This document shows positions 1 to 9,119 of a stretch of DNA of 64,000 bases, one piece after another. A program made the position numbers and the translations under genes. Source of the stretch: an uncultured Rhodospirillaceae bacterium (GTDB lineage: Bacteria; Pseudomonadota; Alphaproteobacteria; Rhodospirillales; Magnetospirillaceae); the NCBI GenBank assembly GCA_903901915.1, contig CAIUSV010000019.1:1-64000 (forward strand), given 5' to 3'. A model generated the notes under the pieces. It was not told the origin of the DNA. It saw only the letters and a program-made list of their open reading frames with translations, and searched no databases. The number at the start of each line of letters is the position of its first letter. Position 1 is the first letter of the stretch.

Positions 1-168
1 ATTGAGGCGCCCGGAGCGCAGCGGAGGAGCCAAGGGCGCGGAGGCGCCCGCCCGGCGTTTGAGGGCGTTGAACCAATGAGCGACCGCAGGGAGCGCGGCG
101 CCATTGCGGCGCCCGGAGCGCAGCGGAGGAGCCAAGGGCGCCGAGGCGCCCGCCCGGCGTTTGAGGGC
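1..168 (+). repeat. 66-bp direct repeat, two copies 102 bp apart
   Basis: Positions 1-66 and 103-168 are the same sequence apart from two mismatches (at 5/107 and 40/142). The period of 102 bases is a multiple of three. Each copy holds the core GGAGCGCAGCGGAGGAGCC, followed by GGCGCC-type palindromic stretches. Position 1 is the window edge, so more copies may lie upstream. The core GGAGCGCAGCG recurs, inverted, in the tail of the glutamate dehydrogenase gene near 49292-49303, which suggests a dispersed gene-end repeat. Confidence 0.8.
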
Positions 169-180
169 CTCCGGCAATGA
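1..180 (+). CDS. possible 3' end of an upstream gene, repeat-derived tail
   Basis: The frame starting at base 1 has no stop until TGA at 178-180, which overlaps the ATG of the next gene (177) as ATGA. The translation carries the peptide APGAQRRSQGR twice because the 66-bp repeat stays in frame. A short ATG-started frame (76-180, 34 codons) lies inside it. Many genes here are coupled by ATGA overlaps, so this could be the repeat-extended C-terminus of an upstream protein. It could equally be non-coding repeat DNA that happens to be open. The product cannot be named from what is visible. Confidence 0.3.
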   Translation: MEAPGAQRRSQGRGGARPAFEGVEPMSDRRERGAIAAPGAQRRSQGRRGARPAFEGLRQ

Positions 181-842
181 CCAGCTTCGCCCTCGTCTTC
201 GACCTCGACGGCACCTTGATCGACAGCGCCCCCGACGTGCGCGCCGCCCTCAACCTGCTGTTGGCCGAGGAAGGCCGGCCGCGGCTTTCCTTGGCCCAGG
301 TCCAGGATCTGGTCGGCGAGGGCGCGCGGGCGTTGATCGAACGGGCCTGGACCGTCACCGGCGATTCCGCCGATCCTGGGGCGGTGGCGGAACTGGTCGG
401 GCGCTATCTCGCCCATTACCGCGCCCATCCCGCCGACCACACCCATGTCTATGATGGCGTACGCGAGGAATTGGCGCGACTGACGGCGGCGGGGGTACCA
501 CTGGGCATCTGCACCAACAAGCCCGACGCCATGACCAAGATCGTGCTCGACGCCCTCGATCTGTCGCGGCACTTCAGGGCAATGGTGGGCGGCGACTTCG
601 CCCGGCGCAAGCCCGACGGCGAGCATATCCGCGAGACCCTGCGTCGCATGGGCGTCGAGGGGATGGCGGCGCTTTATGTCGGCGATTCCGCCACCGACGT
701 GGGGGCGGCGCGCGACGCCGGGCTGCCGGTGATCGCCGTCACCTACGGCTACGCCCGCATGCCGGTGGAGCGGTTGGGGGCCGACCGGCTGATTGGGCAC
801 TTCGCCGAACTGGGTCCGACGATCGCCGGACTGCTGCCATGA
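177..842 (+). CDS. gph: HAD-superfamily phosphatase, phosphoglycolate phosphatase-like
   Basis: This 221-residue protein has the full set of HAD motifs: FDLDGTL with Asp9 (nucleophile) and Asp11, Thr113 in GICTNKP, Lys145 in RRKPDG, and GDSATD with Asp170/Asp174 for magnesium. The helical cap between motifs I and II fits the Gph/PGP subfamily, which hydrolyses 2-phosphoglycolate in the cytosol. Length is normal for the family. Its stop overlaps the ATG of the next gene by four bases (839-842), so the two are probably translated together. That coupling to a hydroxyacid dehydrogenase leaves room for another small phosphorylated acid as substrate; specificity is inferred. Confidence 0.8.
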   Translation: MTSFALVFDLDGTLIDSAPDVRAALNLLLAEEGRPRLSLAQVQDLVGEGARALIERAWTVTGDSADPGAVAELVGRYLAHYRAHPADHTHVYDGVREELARLTAAGVPLGICTNKPDAMTKIVLDALDLSRHFRAMVGGDFARRKPDGEHIRETLRRMGVEGMAALYVGDSATDVGAARDAGLPVIAVTYGYARMPVERLGADRLIGHFAELGPTIAGLLP

Positions 843-1798
843 GGGTCGCCGTCGCCTCGCGTTCGTTCTCCAAGCATCCGGTGCTGCGAGCCGAGCTGCT
901 GGAGCGGTTTCCCGGCGCCACCTTCAACGACGCCGGCACCAGCCTTGCCGGCCGCGAGCTGATCGCCTTTCTCAAGGGCCATGACGCCGCCGTCACCGCG
1001 CTGGAACGCTTGGACGACGCCCTGTTCGCGGCACTGCCCGATCTTAGGGTGATCGGCAAGTACGGCGTCGGCCTCGACATGATCGATCTCGACGCCATGC
1101 GGCGGCGGGGCGTCCGCCTGGGCTGGACCGGCGGCGTCAACCGGCGCTCGGTATCGGAACTGGTGATCTGCATGGCCATCGCCCTGCTGCGCCTGGTGCC
1201 CAAGGGCAATCTCGAGGTCCGCGCCGGCGGCTGGCGCCAGCTTCAGGGTCGCTATCTGTCGGGCCGAACCGTCGGCATCGTCGGCTGCGGCCATATCGGC
1301 CAGGATCTGGCGCCGCTGCTGAAGGCATTCGACTGCCGGGTGCTGGCCCACGACATCCGCGACTTCGCCGAATTCCACGCCGCCAACGGCATCGAGGCGG
1401 TGGGGCTCGACGAGTTGCTGACGCGCTCGGACATCGTCACGCTGCATCTGCCGCTCGATCCCTCGACCACCAATATCCTGTCGGCCGAACGCCTTGCCCG
1501 GCTGCGCCCCGACGCCATCCTGATCAACTGCGCCCGTGGCGGTCTGGTGGACGAGGCGGCGCTGAAGGCGATGCTGATGGACGGGCGGCTGGCCGGCGCC
1601 GGCCTCGACGTGTTCAACGGCGAACCGCCCGACGACCGCGAATTGCTGAATCTACCCAATCTGCTGGCAACCCCCCATATCGGCGGCAGCGCCGAGGAGG
1701 CGGTGCTGGCCATGGGCCGCGCCGCCATCGCCGGCCTGACCGAGGCGGTGGTGCCGGGGCCGGAATCCGAGGCATGGCGGGCGGCGGGGCTGAGGTGA
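839..1798 (+). CDS. D-isomer-specific 2-hydroxyacid dehydrogenase (phosphoglycerate dehydrogenase-like)
   Basis: The 319-residue protein has a split catalytic domain around an NAD-binding Rossmann domain (GxGxxG at 149-154; acidic Asp172 at the end of beta-2, favouring NAD). The catalytic triad is visible: Arg233 in NCARGG, Glu262 in FNGEPP and His280 in TPHIGG. It lacks the C-terminal ACT domain of classical SerA, so it is a short-form enzyme that may act on 3-phosphoglycerate or another 2-hydroxyacid. It overlaps the phosphatase by four bases. The next gene is convergent and its stop abuts this one at 1799. Confidence 0.82.
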   Translation: MRVAVASRSFSKHPVLRAELLERFPGATFNDAGTSLAGRELIAFLKGHDAAVTALERLDDALFAALPDLRVIGKYGVGLDMIDLDAMRRRGVRLGWTGGVNRRSVSELVICMAIALLRLVPKGNLEVRAGGWRQLQGRYLSGRTVGIVGCGHIGQDLAPLLKAFDCRVLAHDIRDFAEFHAANGIEAVGLDELLTRSDIVTLHLPLDPSTTNILSAERLARLRPDAILINCARGGLVDEAALKAMLMDGRLAGAGLDVFNGEPPDDRELLNLPNLLATPHIGGSAEEAVLAMGRAAIAGLTEAVVPGPESEAWRAAGLR

Positions 1799-2701
1799 TC
1801 AGCCCGGTTTCCTTGCCGAAATGAACCAGGAAAAGCCCATGATCTCGCCCAGCCGCAGTTCCAGCGGCGACTGGATCGGCCACGGCTCGCCATAGACCAG
1901 CACGCCGCCGGGATGGGTGCCGTAGCGCCGGATCTGATACTTGCGGTACAGCCGCCCCAGTTTGGGCACCAGATACCAGTAGAATTCGCCCTTGCGATAG
2001 CGCAGGTCGCAAAAGGCGGCGAACAGCCGTTCGATGCCGCCGCCGGTGTAGCAGCGGGTGATGGGATTGGCGACGGTCTGGCGGTTCTTGCCGCCCCATT
2101 CGGTAGCCTTGCCCAGCCAGTTGGGATCCTTGAACGCGCGCCCCATCACCAGCCCGAAGGGCAGGAACATGTTGATCCAGTAGTGCCACGAGCTTTTGCA
2201 GTACAGCATGATCACCGCCCGCCCGCCGGGCTTCAGTACCCGCAGCACCTCGGCGATCGCCCTTTCGGTATCCAGGGTATGATGCAGCACGCCGTTGGAA
2301 TAGACGATGTCGAAGGTCGCGTCGGCGAACGGCAGGTTTTCCGAATCGCCGTTGACGGCGTGGCAGCCGGCGGCGGCCTCGCCCATCAGGCGGAACTTGG
2401 CCTCGGTCGCCCGCGCCCGCGCCGGGGTGATGTCCAGGCTGGTCATCACCGCGCCGTGCCTGGCGAACAGGGCGGAATGACCGCCGGCACCCGGCCCCAC
2501 CTCCAGCACCCGCTTGCCGGCCAGATCGGCCAGCGGCATCTCCACCACCGCCATGTGGCGGCGTAGGCGGAACATGTCTTCCAGGTCGGCCAGCGACTTG
2601 AACAGGGCGTCGCGGGTCAAGCCGGCATCGACGTCCTCGTACAGCGAGTCGTAAAGCGCCTTCCAGAAGGCTTGGATGTCGGACTTGGCGGGGCTGCTCA
2701 T
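1799..2701 (-). CDS. class I SAM-dependent methyltransferase
   Basis: The 300-residue protein has the SAM-binding motif VLEVGPGAGGHS at about residues 65-76, an acidic LDIT segment after beta-2, and a FDIVYSNGVLHH motif typical of the Methyltransf_11 group. The substrate cannot be read from sequence. The gene stands alone on the minus strand, divergent from the heparinase-like gene with 48 bp between starts. Its place in a surface-glycan neighbourhood suggests a sugar or lipid acceptor, which is inference. Confidence 0.78.
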   Translation of the reverse strand: MSSPAKSDIQAFWKALYDSLYEDVDAGLTRDALFKSLADLEDMFRLRRHMAVVEMPLADLAGKRVLEVGPGAGGHSALFARHGAVMTSLDITPARARATEAKFRLMGEAAAGCHAVNGDSENLPFADATFDIVYSNGVLHHTLDTERAIAEVLRVLKPGGRAVIMLYCKSSWHYWINMFLPFGLVMGRAFKDPNWLGKATEWGGKNRQTVANPITRCYTGGGIERLFAAFCDLRYRKGEFYWYLVPKLGRLYRKYQIRRYGTHPGGVLVYGEPWPIQSPLELRLGEIMGFSWFISARKPG

Positions 2702-2749
2702 TTCGATCCTCTATAGCCTCCGGCCCCGGTCTCGGCTACAAGCAATTTC

Positions 2750-4444
2750 ATGTTGAAAGCCCTCATGCGCAAGGCGAGCCAGATCGCCGGCGATCCGGTG
2801 TTGCGGCGCTGGCTGCTGTTGCGGCTTGCCCGCCTGACGCCGGGCGAGCCCCGGTTCAGCCCGCACCTGCCGCCGTCGCTGGCCCGCGACTGGAACGGGC
2901 TGGGGGGGGAACCCCCCGACGCGGCGTTCCCACCATTGCCGGAGGGGCCGCCACGGGGACGTCTGACGCTGCGCCTTCCCGGCACCACCGTCGAACTGGA
3001 GCCGGGGGCCGAGGCCGAACTGATCGGCCGCGCCTTCGCCGATGGCGAGACCCAATTGGGGCTGCATCGCTTCGCCTGGGTACCGCTGATGAAGCCGGGC
3101 GACGATCCCCGCTGGGTCGGCGCGGTGTGGGCGGCGTGGCGGCGGCGCCACGGCACCCCGGATTCGTCGTGGGCCTGGCATCCCTACACCGCCGCCGAAC
3201 GCGCCATCACCCTGTTGACCTTCGCTAGGCGCTTCGGCCTGCCCGGTCCGGCGGCGGACACGCTGGCGGTGCTGGCCGCCCATGCCCCGGCCATCGCGGC
3301 AAGGCTGGAATATTTCGGCGAGCACCACACCTCCAACCACCTGTTCAACAACGGCCGCGGCCTTTACCTGCTTGGCCTGGGACTCGGCCTGCCGGCGGCG
3401 ACCGAGACCGGTGCCCGCCTGGTACTGGCCGAGATGGAGCGCATCTTTCGCCCGTCGGGCATCCTGCGCGAGGGGTCGAGTCACTATCACCTGCTGCTGA
3501 CCCGCTCGCTGGCCAGCCTGTGGCTCGCCGCCACCAGCCATCGCCGGCCCGAGGCGGCGACGTTCGAGGCGGCGCTCGGCCGGGCGGTGGCGGTGCTGCC
3601 CCATCTGGTGTTGCCCGGCCGCTTTGCCCTGGTGGGCGACATCTCGCCCGACTGCCCGCCGTCGCATCTTGCCTGCCTGTTGCCGGGGGGCGATCGCCGG
3701 TCCGGCTGGATGGATATCCTGGTGCCCGACGATCGTGCCCGTCTCGCCGCCCTGCTGGACCAGACCGCCGCCGCCGCCGAAAGTCCGGTGGCCGACGGCT
3801 GGCTTCGCGCCGATTTTGGCGACTGGAGCGGGTTATGGCATGCCGATCCCGACGGCTGGAGCCAGATGCCCGGCCACGGCCACCAGGATTGCGGCGGCTT
3901 CGAGCTGCATTTCGAGCGCGAGCCGGTGTTCGTCGATTGCGGACGCGGTTCCTACGCCCTGGCCGGCGAGGCTGATGCGGACGTTTCCGCCGTCGCCCAT
4001 AACGGCCTGTCGCTGGATGGCGCCGACCCCTACCCGCCCAACCGGCCCTACTACGCGCCCGCATTCCGCGCCAGTGTGGCGGCATCGGCGCGGCTGGAGC
4101 GACTGGACGACGGGGTGGCGCTGGCGTGGCGCGATCGCATCTCGCGCCGCTGGCGCTTTTGCGGCCGCCGGCTGGAGATCGCCGATCGGGTGGAGGGACG
4201 GGGCGACCATACCGTCATCCGCCGCCTGCACACCACCTGCCGGGTGGAGCCGGTGGCCGGCGGGGTAAGGCTGACCGCGCCGGGCGGACGGCGGTTCACC
4301 GTTACCGCCGACGGTGGCGGACCGGTGGTGCATCTGGCGACCTGCTGGACCGCCTATGGCGAGGGCACCCCCGCCAGCCGCATCGAATTCACCGTGACGG
4401 CGGCATTGCCATGGGGTGGAACCATCATCGTGGAGGCCGACTGA
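2750..4444 (+). CDS. heparinase II/III family protein
   Basis: The 564-residue protein has an N-terminal alpha/alpha-toroid region (EHHTSNHLFNNGRGLYL near residue 190) and a C-terminal beta-sandwich heparinase II/III-like domain that includes GHGHQDCGGFELHF near residue 375. Members are polysaccharide lyases or lyase-like proteins found in bacterial exopolysaccharide and O-antigen loci. No clear signal peptide is seen, which is common for the locus-embedded type. It heads a plus-strand run; the next ATG follows the TGA after one base. A role in trimming or editing a uronic-acid glycan is inferred from family and context. Confidence 0.75.
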   Translation: MLKALMRKASQIAGDPVLRRWLLLRLARLTPGEPRFSPHLPPSLARDWNGLGGEPPDAAFPPLPEGPPRGRLTLRLPGTTVELEPGAEAELIGRAFADGETQLGLHRFAWVPLMKPGDDPRWVGAVWAAWRRRHGTPDSSWAWHPYTAAERAITLLTFARRFGLPGPAADTLAVLAAHAPAIAARLEYFGEHHTSNHLFNNGRGLYLLGLGLGLPAATETGARLVLAEMERIFRPSGILREGSSHYHLLLTRSLASLWLAATSHRRPEAATFEAALGRAVAVLPHLVLPGRFALVGDISPDCPPSHLACLLPGGDRRSGWMDILVPDDRARLAALLDQTAAAAESPVADGWLRADFGDWSGLWHADPDGWSQMPGHGHQDCGGFELHFEREPVFVDCGRGSYALAGEADADVSAVAHNGLSLDGADPYPPNRPYYAPAFRASVAASARLERLDDGVALAWRDRISRRWRFCGRRLEIADRVEGRGDHTVIRRLHTTCRVEPVAGGVRLTAPGGRRFTVTADGGGPVVHLATCWTAYGEGTPASRIEFTVTAALPWGGTIIVEAD

Positions 4445-4445
4445 C

Positions 4446-6341
4446 ATGTGCGGTCTCGCCGGATTGTTCCTGCCGCGCTCCGCCCTGCCGGTCGAGGCCG
4501 ACATCACCGCCATGCTGGCGGTGATGCGTCATCGCGGCCCCGACGGCACCGGCACCCACGTTTCCGATGACCGCCGCTTTCAGGCCGGTTTTACCCGGCT
4601 GGCGATCATCGACCTCGCCACCGGCGACCAGCCGCTGGTGCGGGGTGGCGGCGAGACCGTGCTGCTGGGCAACGGCGAGGTCTACAACTACCGCGAACTA
4701 CGCTCGGAGTTGAGCGGGCGCGGCCACGTTTTTCAAACCCAAGGCGACATGGAAGCGGCGCTAGAAGCCTTTGCCGCCAAGGGGCCGGGCTTCGTCCACG
4801 ACCTCAACGGCATGTACGCCATGGCGCTGTATCAACGCCGGAATCACCGCCTGCTGCTGTTGCGCGACCGCCTGGGGGTCAAGCCGCTGTACTGGACCCG
4901 GACCGCCGGGGGCGGCGTTCTGTTCGCCTCCGAAATAAAGGCGCTGTTCGCCTCGGGGCTGGTGCGGCCCGAGGTGGACGAAACGGCGGTGGCCGCCTTC
5001 CTGTCCCATGGGTATGTACCGGCACCGGCGACCTTGTACCGGGGGGTCAACAAGCTGCCGCCGGCCTCGCTGATGACGGTGGCGGCCGACGGAACCATCG
5101 CGGTCGAACGCTATTGGCGGGCCGAGGCCGCCACCGATCTGCCCGGCGACGAACCCGGCATCCGTGCCCGGCTGATCGAGATCATGGATGATGCCGTCAG
5201 GCTGCAACTGCGCTCGGACGTCCCGGTGGGGGCGATGCTGTCGGGCGGTCTCGATTCCGGGCTGCTGGTGGCCCTGGCGGCGCGACGGCTGGACCGGCCG
5301 CTCAAGACCTATACCGTCCGCTTCCAGGGCGCGGCGGTGGACGAGACGCCGTTGGCGGCCGAGGTGGCGGCGCGCTATGGCACCGACCATACGGTGTTCG
5401 AGTTGCCCGCCGCCAGCGCCGCCGAACTGCTGCCGCGCCTCGCCTGGCACGCCGATGAACCGCTGGCCGACGCCAGCCTGCTGCCCAACCACCTGATCAA
5501 TCAGGTGATCGGCCGTGAGACCAGGGTGGTGCTCAACGGCACCGGCGGCGACGAGCTGTTCGCCGGTTACGGCCGCTATTTCCGGCTGCCGGTAGAGGCG
5601 CGCTATCTGCGGCTGCCCGCCGCCCTGCGGCGGCTGGTCGAGGGAACGGTCGGGCTGGGCGATCCATTCCTGGCGTGGCGGCTGGCCCGCTCGGCCAAGT
5701 TCGACACCGATCGCGGCGGCTATCTCCATGATCATTCCACCCAGTTCCCGCCGCCGCTGCTGGCGCTGCTGGGCTGCCGCCTGACGCCGCCGCCGCCGGC
5801 CCAGGCCGGCTTTTTCGCCGAGTTCGCCGGACCCGCCGATTCGGCGGCGCTTTATGCCGAGATCAACACCTACCTGCCCGAAGACCTGCTGACCCTGCTG
5901 GACCGCACCACCATGGCCCATTCGGTGGAAGGGCGAGTGCCGCTGCTGGATCATCGGCTGGTGCAGGCGGCGCTGGCGGTGCCGCCGGCGATTCGCGCCC
6001 CCGGCGGCCGGCAGAAGGCGCTGGAACGCGCCATCGCCGCCGAATTCCTGCCCGCATCGGTGCTGAGTGCCCCCAAGCAGGGCTTCGCCTCGCCGGTGCC
6101 GGCGTGGTTCGACAGCGGCGGACTGGCGCCGCTGGCGCGCCGGCTACTGACCCGCAAGGCCACCCTGGCGCGGGGCTGGTGGACGGCGGCGGGCATCGAA
6201 CGCCTGCTGGCGCGGCCCCATCGGCACGCTTTCCGCCTTTACACCCTGATGGTGCTGGAACTGACCATAAGGCTGCACGTCGAAGGCTCGTTCGCCGAGG
6301 CTCCGACGGCCTCGCTGGCGGAGGTAGCCGATGCCGGCTGA
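4446..6341 (+). CDS. asnB: asparagine synthase (glutamine-hydrolysing) family amidotransferase 1
   Basis: The start is set by MCGLAG: Cys2, exposed after Met removal, is the glutaminase nucleophile, so ATG 4446 is preferred over upstream in-frame starts. The 631-residue product has a class II glutaminase domain (RHRGPDG, NGEVYNY) and a synthetase domain with PP-loop SGGLDS near residue 270 and NGTGGDELFAGY further on. Family members make asparagine or amidate other carboxylates, including sugar uronates in exopolysaccharide loci. The gene follows the heparinase-like gene by one base and overlaps the next glycosyltransferase by 11 bases. A second asnB lies just downstream, favouring a glycan-modification role for at least one copy. 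Confidence 0.85.
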   Translation: MCGLAGLFLPRSALPVEADITAMLAVMRHRGPDGTGTHVSDDRRFQAGFTRLAIIDLATGDQPLVRGGGETVLLGNGEVYNYRELRSELSGRGHVFQTQGDMEAALEAFAAKGPGFVHDLNGMYAMALYQRRNHRLLLLRDRLGVKPLYWTRTAGGGVLFASEIKALFASGLVRPEVDETAVAAFLSHGYVPAPATLYRGVNKLPPASLMTVAADGTIAVERYWRAEAATDLPGDEPGIRARLIEIMDDAVRLQLRSDVPVGAMLSGGLDSGLLVALAARRLDRPLKTYTVRFQGAAVDETPLAAEVAARYGTDHTVFELPAASAAELLPRLAWHADEPLADASLLPNHLINQVIGRETRVVLNGTGGDELFAGYGRYFRLPVEARYLRLPAALRRLVEGTVGLGDPFLAWRLARSAKFDTDRGGYLHDHSTQFPPPLLALLGCRLTPPPPAQAGFFAEFAGPADSAALYAEINTYLPEDLLTLLDRTTMAHSVEGRVPLLDHRLVQAALAVPPAIRAPGGRQKALERAIAAEFLPASVLSAPKQGFASPVPAWFDSGGLAPLARRLLTRKATLARGWWTAAGIERLLARPHRHAFRLYTLMVLELTIRLHVEGSFAEAPTASLAEVADAG

Positions 6342-7281
6342 CGTCTCGGTGATCATGCCCGCCTATAACGCCGCAACGACGGTGGAGCGCGCCCTGGCCT
6401 CCATCGCCGCCCAGACGCTGTTGCCCACCGAGGTCATCGTGGTCGACGACGGCTCCAGCGACGATACCGTCGCAAGGGTCAAGGCCATGGCCGGGCGGAT
6501 GAACGGCATCCGCCTCAGGCTGTTCCGCCAATCCAACCAGGGCGCTGGAGCGGCGCGCAACCGCGCGGTGGCGGTGGCCGCCGGTCGCTGGCTGGCCTTT
6601 CTCGATGCTGACGACCAGTGGCTGCCGGCCAAGCTGGAACGCTCGCTGGCGGTGAGCGAGGGCGGCGATCTGGTGATGTCGTCGCACAACCTGTTCAACC
6701 TCGCGCCCGATGGCGGCGAAAGCCTGAACGATAGCCGGGCGCGCTGGCTGAAGGACCCGGCCGATCCGTACCGCACCCTGTTCCTGCGCGGCTTCATCTC
6801 GTCGTCCACCGTGCTGGTGCGCCGCGACAGGGTGGTGGCGGTGGGCGGTTTCGATTCCGGGCTGCGCTCGGCCCAGGATTACGAATTGTGGCTGGCGGTG
6901 CTGGCCGGGGCCGGCGGGCGGTTCGAGACCTTCGCCGAGCCGCTGCTGCGCTATACCCTGGCGCCCGAGGGCATCACCAGCCGCATCGATCGCAAGGTGG
7001 CGTGCTCGCTGGCGATCCTGCGCCGCCATATGGGGATTTTGAAGCGGCTGCCCGGCCCGGTGCTGGGTCCGGTGATCCTGCGCACCCTGATTATCCATTA
7101 CGAGGCGGTGCAGGGCCATCGGGCACGGGGCGAATGGGCGGCGGCGCTGGGTCAGGCGCTGCGGTTTCCGCTCCGTCTGGTCGGGATGCTGGCGCTGTTG
7201 CCCTTCGCCACCGGCGGGCGGCCGGACTTTCTCGCCCGCCTCGACTCCAACGCCGAGGAGGTGATGCTATGTGCGGAATAG
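6331..7281 (+). CDS. glycosyltransferase family 2
   Basis: The 316-residue GT-A fold protein begins with SVIMPAYNAATTVERAL and carries the nucleotide-binding VVDDGSSDDT and the metal-binding FLDADDQW (DxD) motif near residue 90. No transmembrane domain is obvious except a weak hydrophobic stretch near the C-terminus. It overlaps the upstream asnB by 11 bases and the downstream asnB by 13 bases, so all three are almost certainly co-translated. It should transfer a nucleotide-activated sugar onto a lipid-linked or growing glycan; the sugar is unknown. Confidence 0.83.
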   Translation: MPADVSVIMPAYNAATTVERALASIAAQTLLPTEVIVVDDGSSDDTVARVKAMAGRMNGIRLRLFRQSNQGAGAARNRAVAVAAGRWLAFLDADDQWLPAKLERSLAVSEGGDLVMSSHNLFNLAPDGGESLNDSRARWLKDPADPYRTLFLRGFISSSTVLVRRDRVVAVGGFDSGLRSAQDYELWLAVLAGAGGRFETFAEPLLRYTLAPEGITSRIDRKVACSLAILRRHMGILKRLPGPVLGPVILRTLIIHYEAVQGHRARGEWAAALGQALRFPLRLVGMLALLPFATGGRPDFLARLDSNAEEVMLCAE

Positions 7282-9119
7282 CGGGCCTCAGCGGCGCCAC
7301 CCCCGAAGTGCTGGCCGAGCTTCAGCGCCGCCTCGCCCATCGCGGCCCCGACGGCTCGGACCGCTTCATCTGCGAGCGCAGCGGTTTTGGCCTGGTGCAT
7401 ACCCGGCTGGCGGTGATCGATCTCAGCCCCGGCGGCCGTCAGCCCATGGCGTCACCCGACGGCCGCTGGGTGATCGCCTTCAACGGCGAGATCTACAATC
7501 ACGCCGAATTGCGCGTCGAACTGGAACGGCGCGGCCATCGCTTCCGCTCGACCAGCGACACCGAAGTGCTGCTGACCCTGCTGATCGACCAGGGGGAAAC
7601 GGCGCTGGAGCGGCTGGTGGGCATGTTCGCCTTCGCCCTGCTGGATCGCCATGCGGGCACGGTGCTGCTGGCCCGCGACCGGGTGGGGATCAAGCCGCTG
7701 GTGTGGGCGGGACTGCCCGGCGGCGGACTGGCCTTCGCCTCGGAAATCAGGGCGCTGACATCGGTGCCGGGAATCGACCTGTCGCTCGACGCCGAGGCGT
7801 TGAGCGGCTATCTCGCCTGCCTCTACGTCCCGGCGCCACGCACCATCCATGCCGGCATCCGTAAGCTGCCGCCCGGCCACCTGCTGCGCTGGTCGCCCGA
7901 TGGGGTCGAAATCCGGCAATGGTGGCGCCCCGCCTTCACCGGCGAGCGGCGGCTTGCCACCGACGAGGCGGTGGAAGAGGTGATGCCGGTATTGCGCGCG
8001 GCGGTGCGGTCCTGCATGGTCGCCGACGTGCCGGTGGGCTGTTTCCTGTCCGGCGGCATCGATTCGTCGGTGATCGCCGCGCTGATGGCCGAGGCGCGGG
8101 GCGAGGACAAGATTGCCAGCTTCACCATGACCTTCGCCGAGGCCGCCTATGACGAGCGGGTGGCGGCCCGCGCGGTATCCGACCATGTCGGCACCCTCCA
8201 CACCGAACTGCCGGCCTCGGCCGGACTGGTCGATGGCCTCGCGCGCATGATTGCCGCCTTCGGCGAGCCGTTCGGCAATCCCACCGCGCTGCTGATCGGC
8301 GACCTTTCGGCCAAGGCCCGAAGTCACGTCACCGTGGCGCTGGTGGGCGACGGCGGCGACGAGGTGTTCGCCGGCTATCCCCGCTACCAGGGTGGCCTGC
8401 TGGCGGCGAAATGGCGGCGAATCCCCGCCGTTCTGCGCCGGGGCCTGATCGAGCCGGCGGTGGCGTTGCTGCCGGAAAGCACCTCGGGCCGCCATGTCTG
8501 GCGCCGCATCCGCGAGTTCGTCGCCTCCGCCGGTCTGGCCGACGCCGAGATGTACGCCGCCTGGGTCGAATACTTCTCGCCGGCCGAGCGCCAAGCCCTG
8601 CTGGGCGGCCCGCCGCCGCCACGCCCCGTCGCCGATATCTTCCGCGCCACCGGCCGCGCCGATCCGCTGGACGCCATGCAGGAGACCGACCTTCTGTCCT
8701 TCCTGCCAGGCAATCTCATGGCCTATGGTGACGCCATGAGCATGATGCACGCCCTGGAGTTGCGGTTGCCCCTGCTGGATCACCGCCTGATCGAGACGGT
8801 GGCGCGGCTGTCGGCCGGCTGCCGCTTCGCCGCCGGCAAGAAGACCTTGCTGAAGGCGGCGGCGCGCCGGCTGCTGCCCGCCGCCATCGTCGATCGGCCC
8901 AAGCTGGGGTTCAACCCGCCCATGGGGCTGTGGCTGAAGGGCGACCTGGCGCCGCTGGTGGCCGAATGCCTGACTCCGGCCCGCATGGCGGCACTGGGGC
9001 TGGAGTGGACGGCGGTGGAGCGGCTGCTGGCCGAGCATCGCGCCGGCCGCCGCGATCTGTCGCTGCCGGTGTGGGCGCTGCTGGTGCTGGAACGCTGGCA
9101 GGCGGGATGCCGGGCATGA
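7269..9119 (+). CDS. asnB: asparagine synthase (glutamine-hydrolysing) family amidotransferase 2
   Basis: Start ATG 7269 gives MCGIAG with Cys2 as glutaminase nucleophile. The 616-residue protein has RHRGPDG-type and NGEIYNH motifs, a PP-loop SGGIDSS near residue 265 and GDGGDEVFAGYPRY. It resembles the amidotransferases of exopolysaccharide clusters (the XrtA/PEP-CTERM-associated type is one relative). It overlaps the GT2 gene by 13 bases, and its TGA overlaps the next ATG (ATGA at 9116-9119). Two asnB copies flanking one glycosyltransferase is an unusual layout. Confidence 0.85.
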   Translation: MCGIAGLSGATPEVLAELQRRLAHRGPDGSDRFICERSGFGLVHTRLAVIDLSPGGRQPMASPDGRWVIAFNGEIYNHAELRVELERRGHRFRSTSDTEVLLTLLIDQGETALERLVGMFAFALLDRHAGTVLLARDRVGIKPLVWAGLPGGGLAFASEIRALTSVPGIDLSLDAEALSGYLACLYVPAPRTIHAGIRKLPPGHLLRWSPDGVEIRQWWRPAFTGERRLATDEAVEEVMPVLRAAVRSCMVADVPVGCFLSGGIDSSVIAALMAEARGEDKIASFTMTFAEAAYDERVAARAVSDHVGTLHTELPASAGLVDGLARMIAAFGEPFGNPTALLIGDLSAKARSHVTVALVGDGGDEVFAGYPRYQGGLLAAKWRRIPAVLRRGLIEPAVALLPESTSGRHVWRRIREFVASAGLADAEMYAAWVEYFSPAERQALLGGPPPPRPVADIFRATGRADPLDAMQETDLLSFLPGNLMAYGDAMSMMHALELRLPLLDHRLIETVARLSAGCRFAAGKKTLLKAAARRLLPAAIVDRPKLGFNPPMGLWLKGDLAPLVAECLTPARMAALGLEWTAVERLLAEHRAGRRDLSLPVWALLVLERWQAGCRA

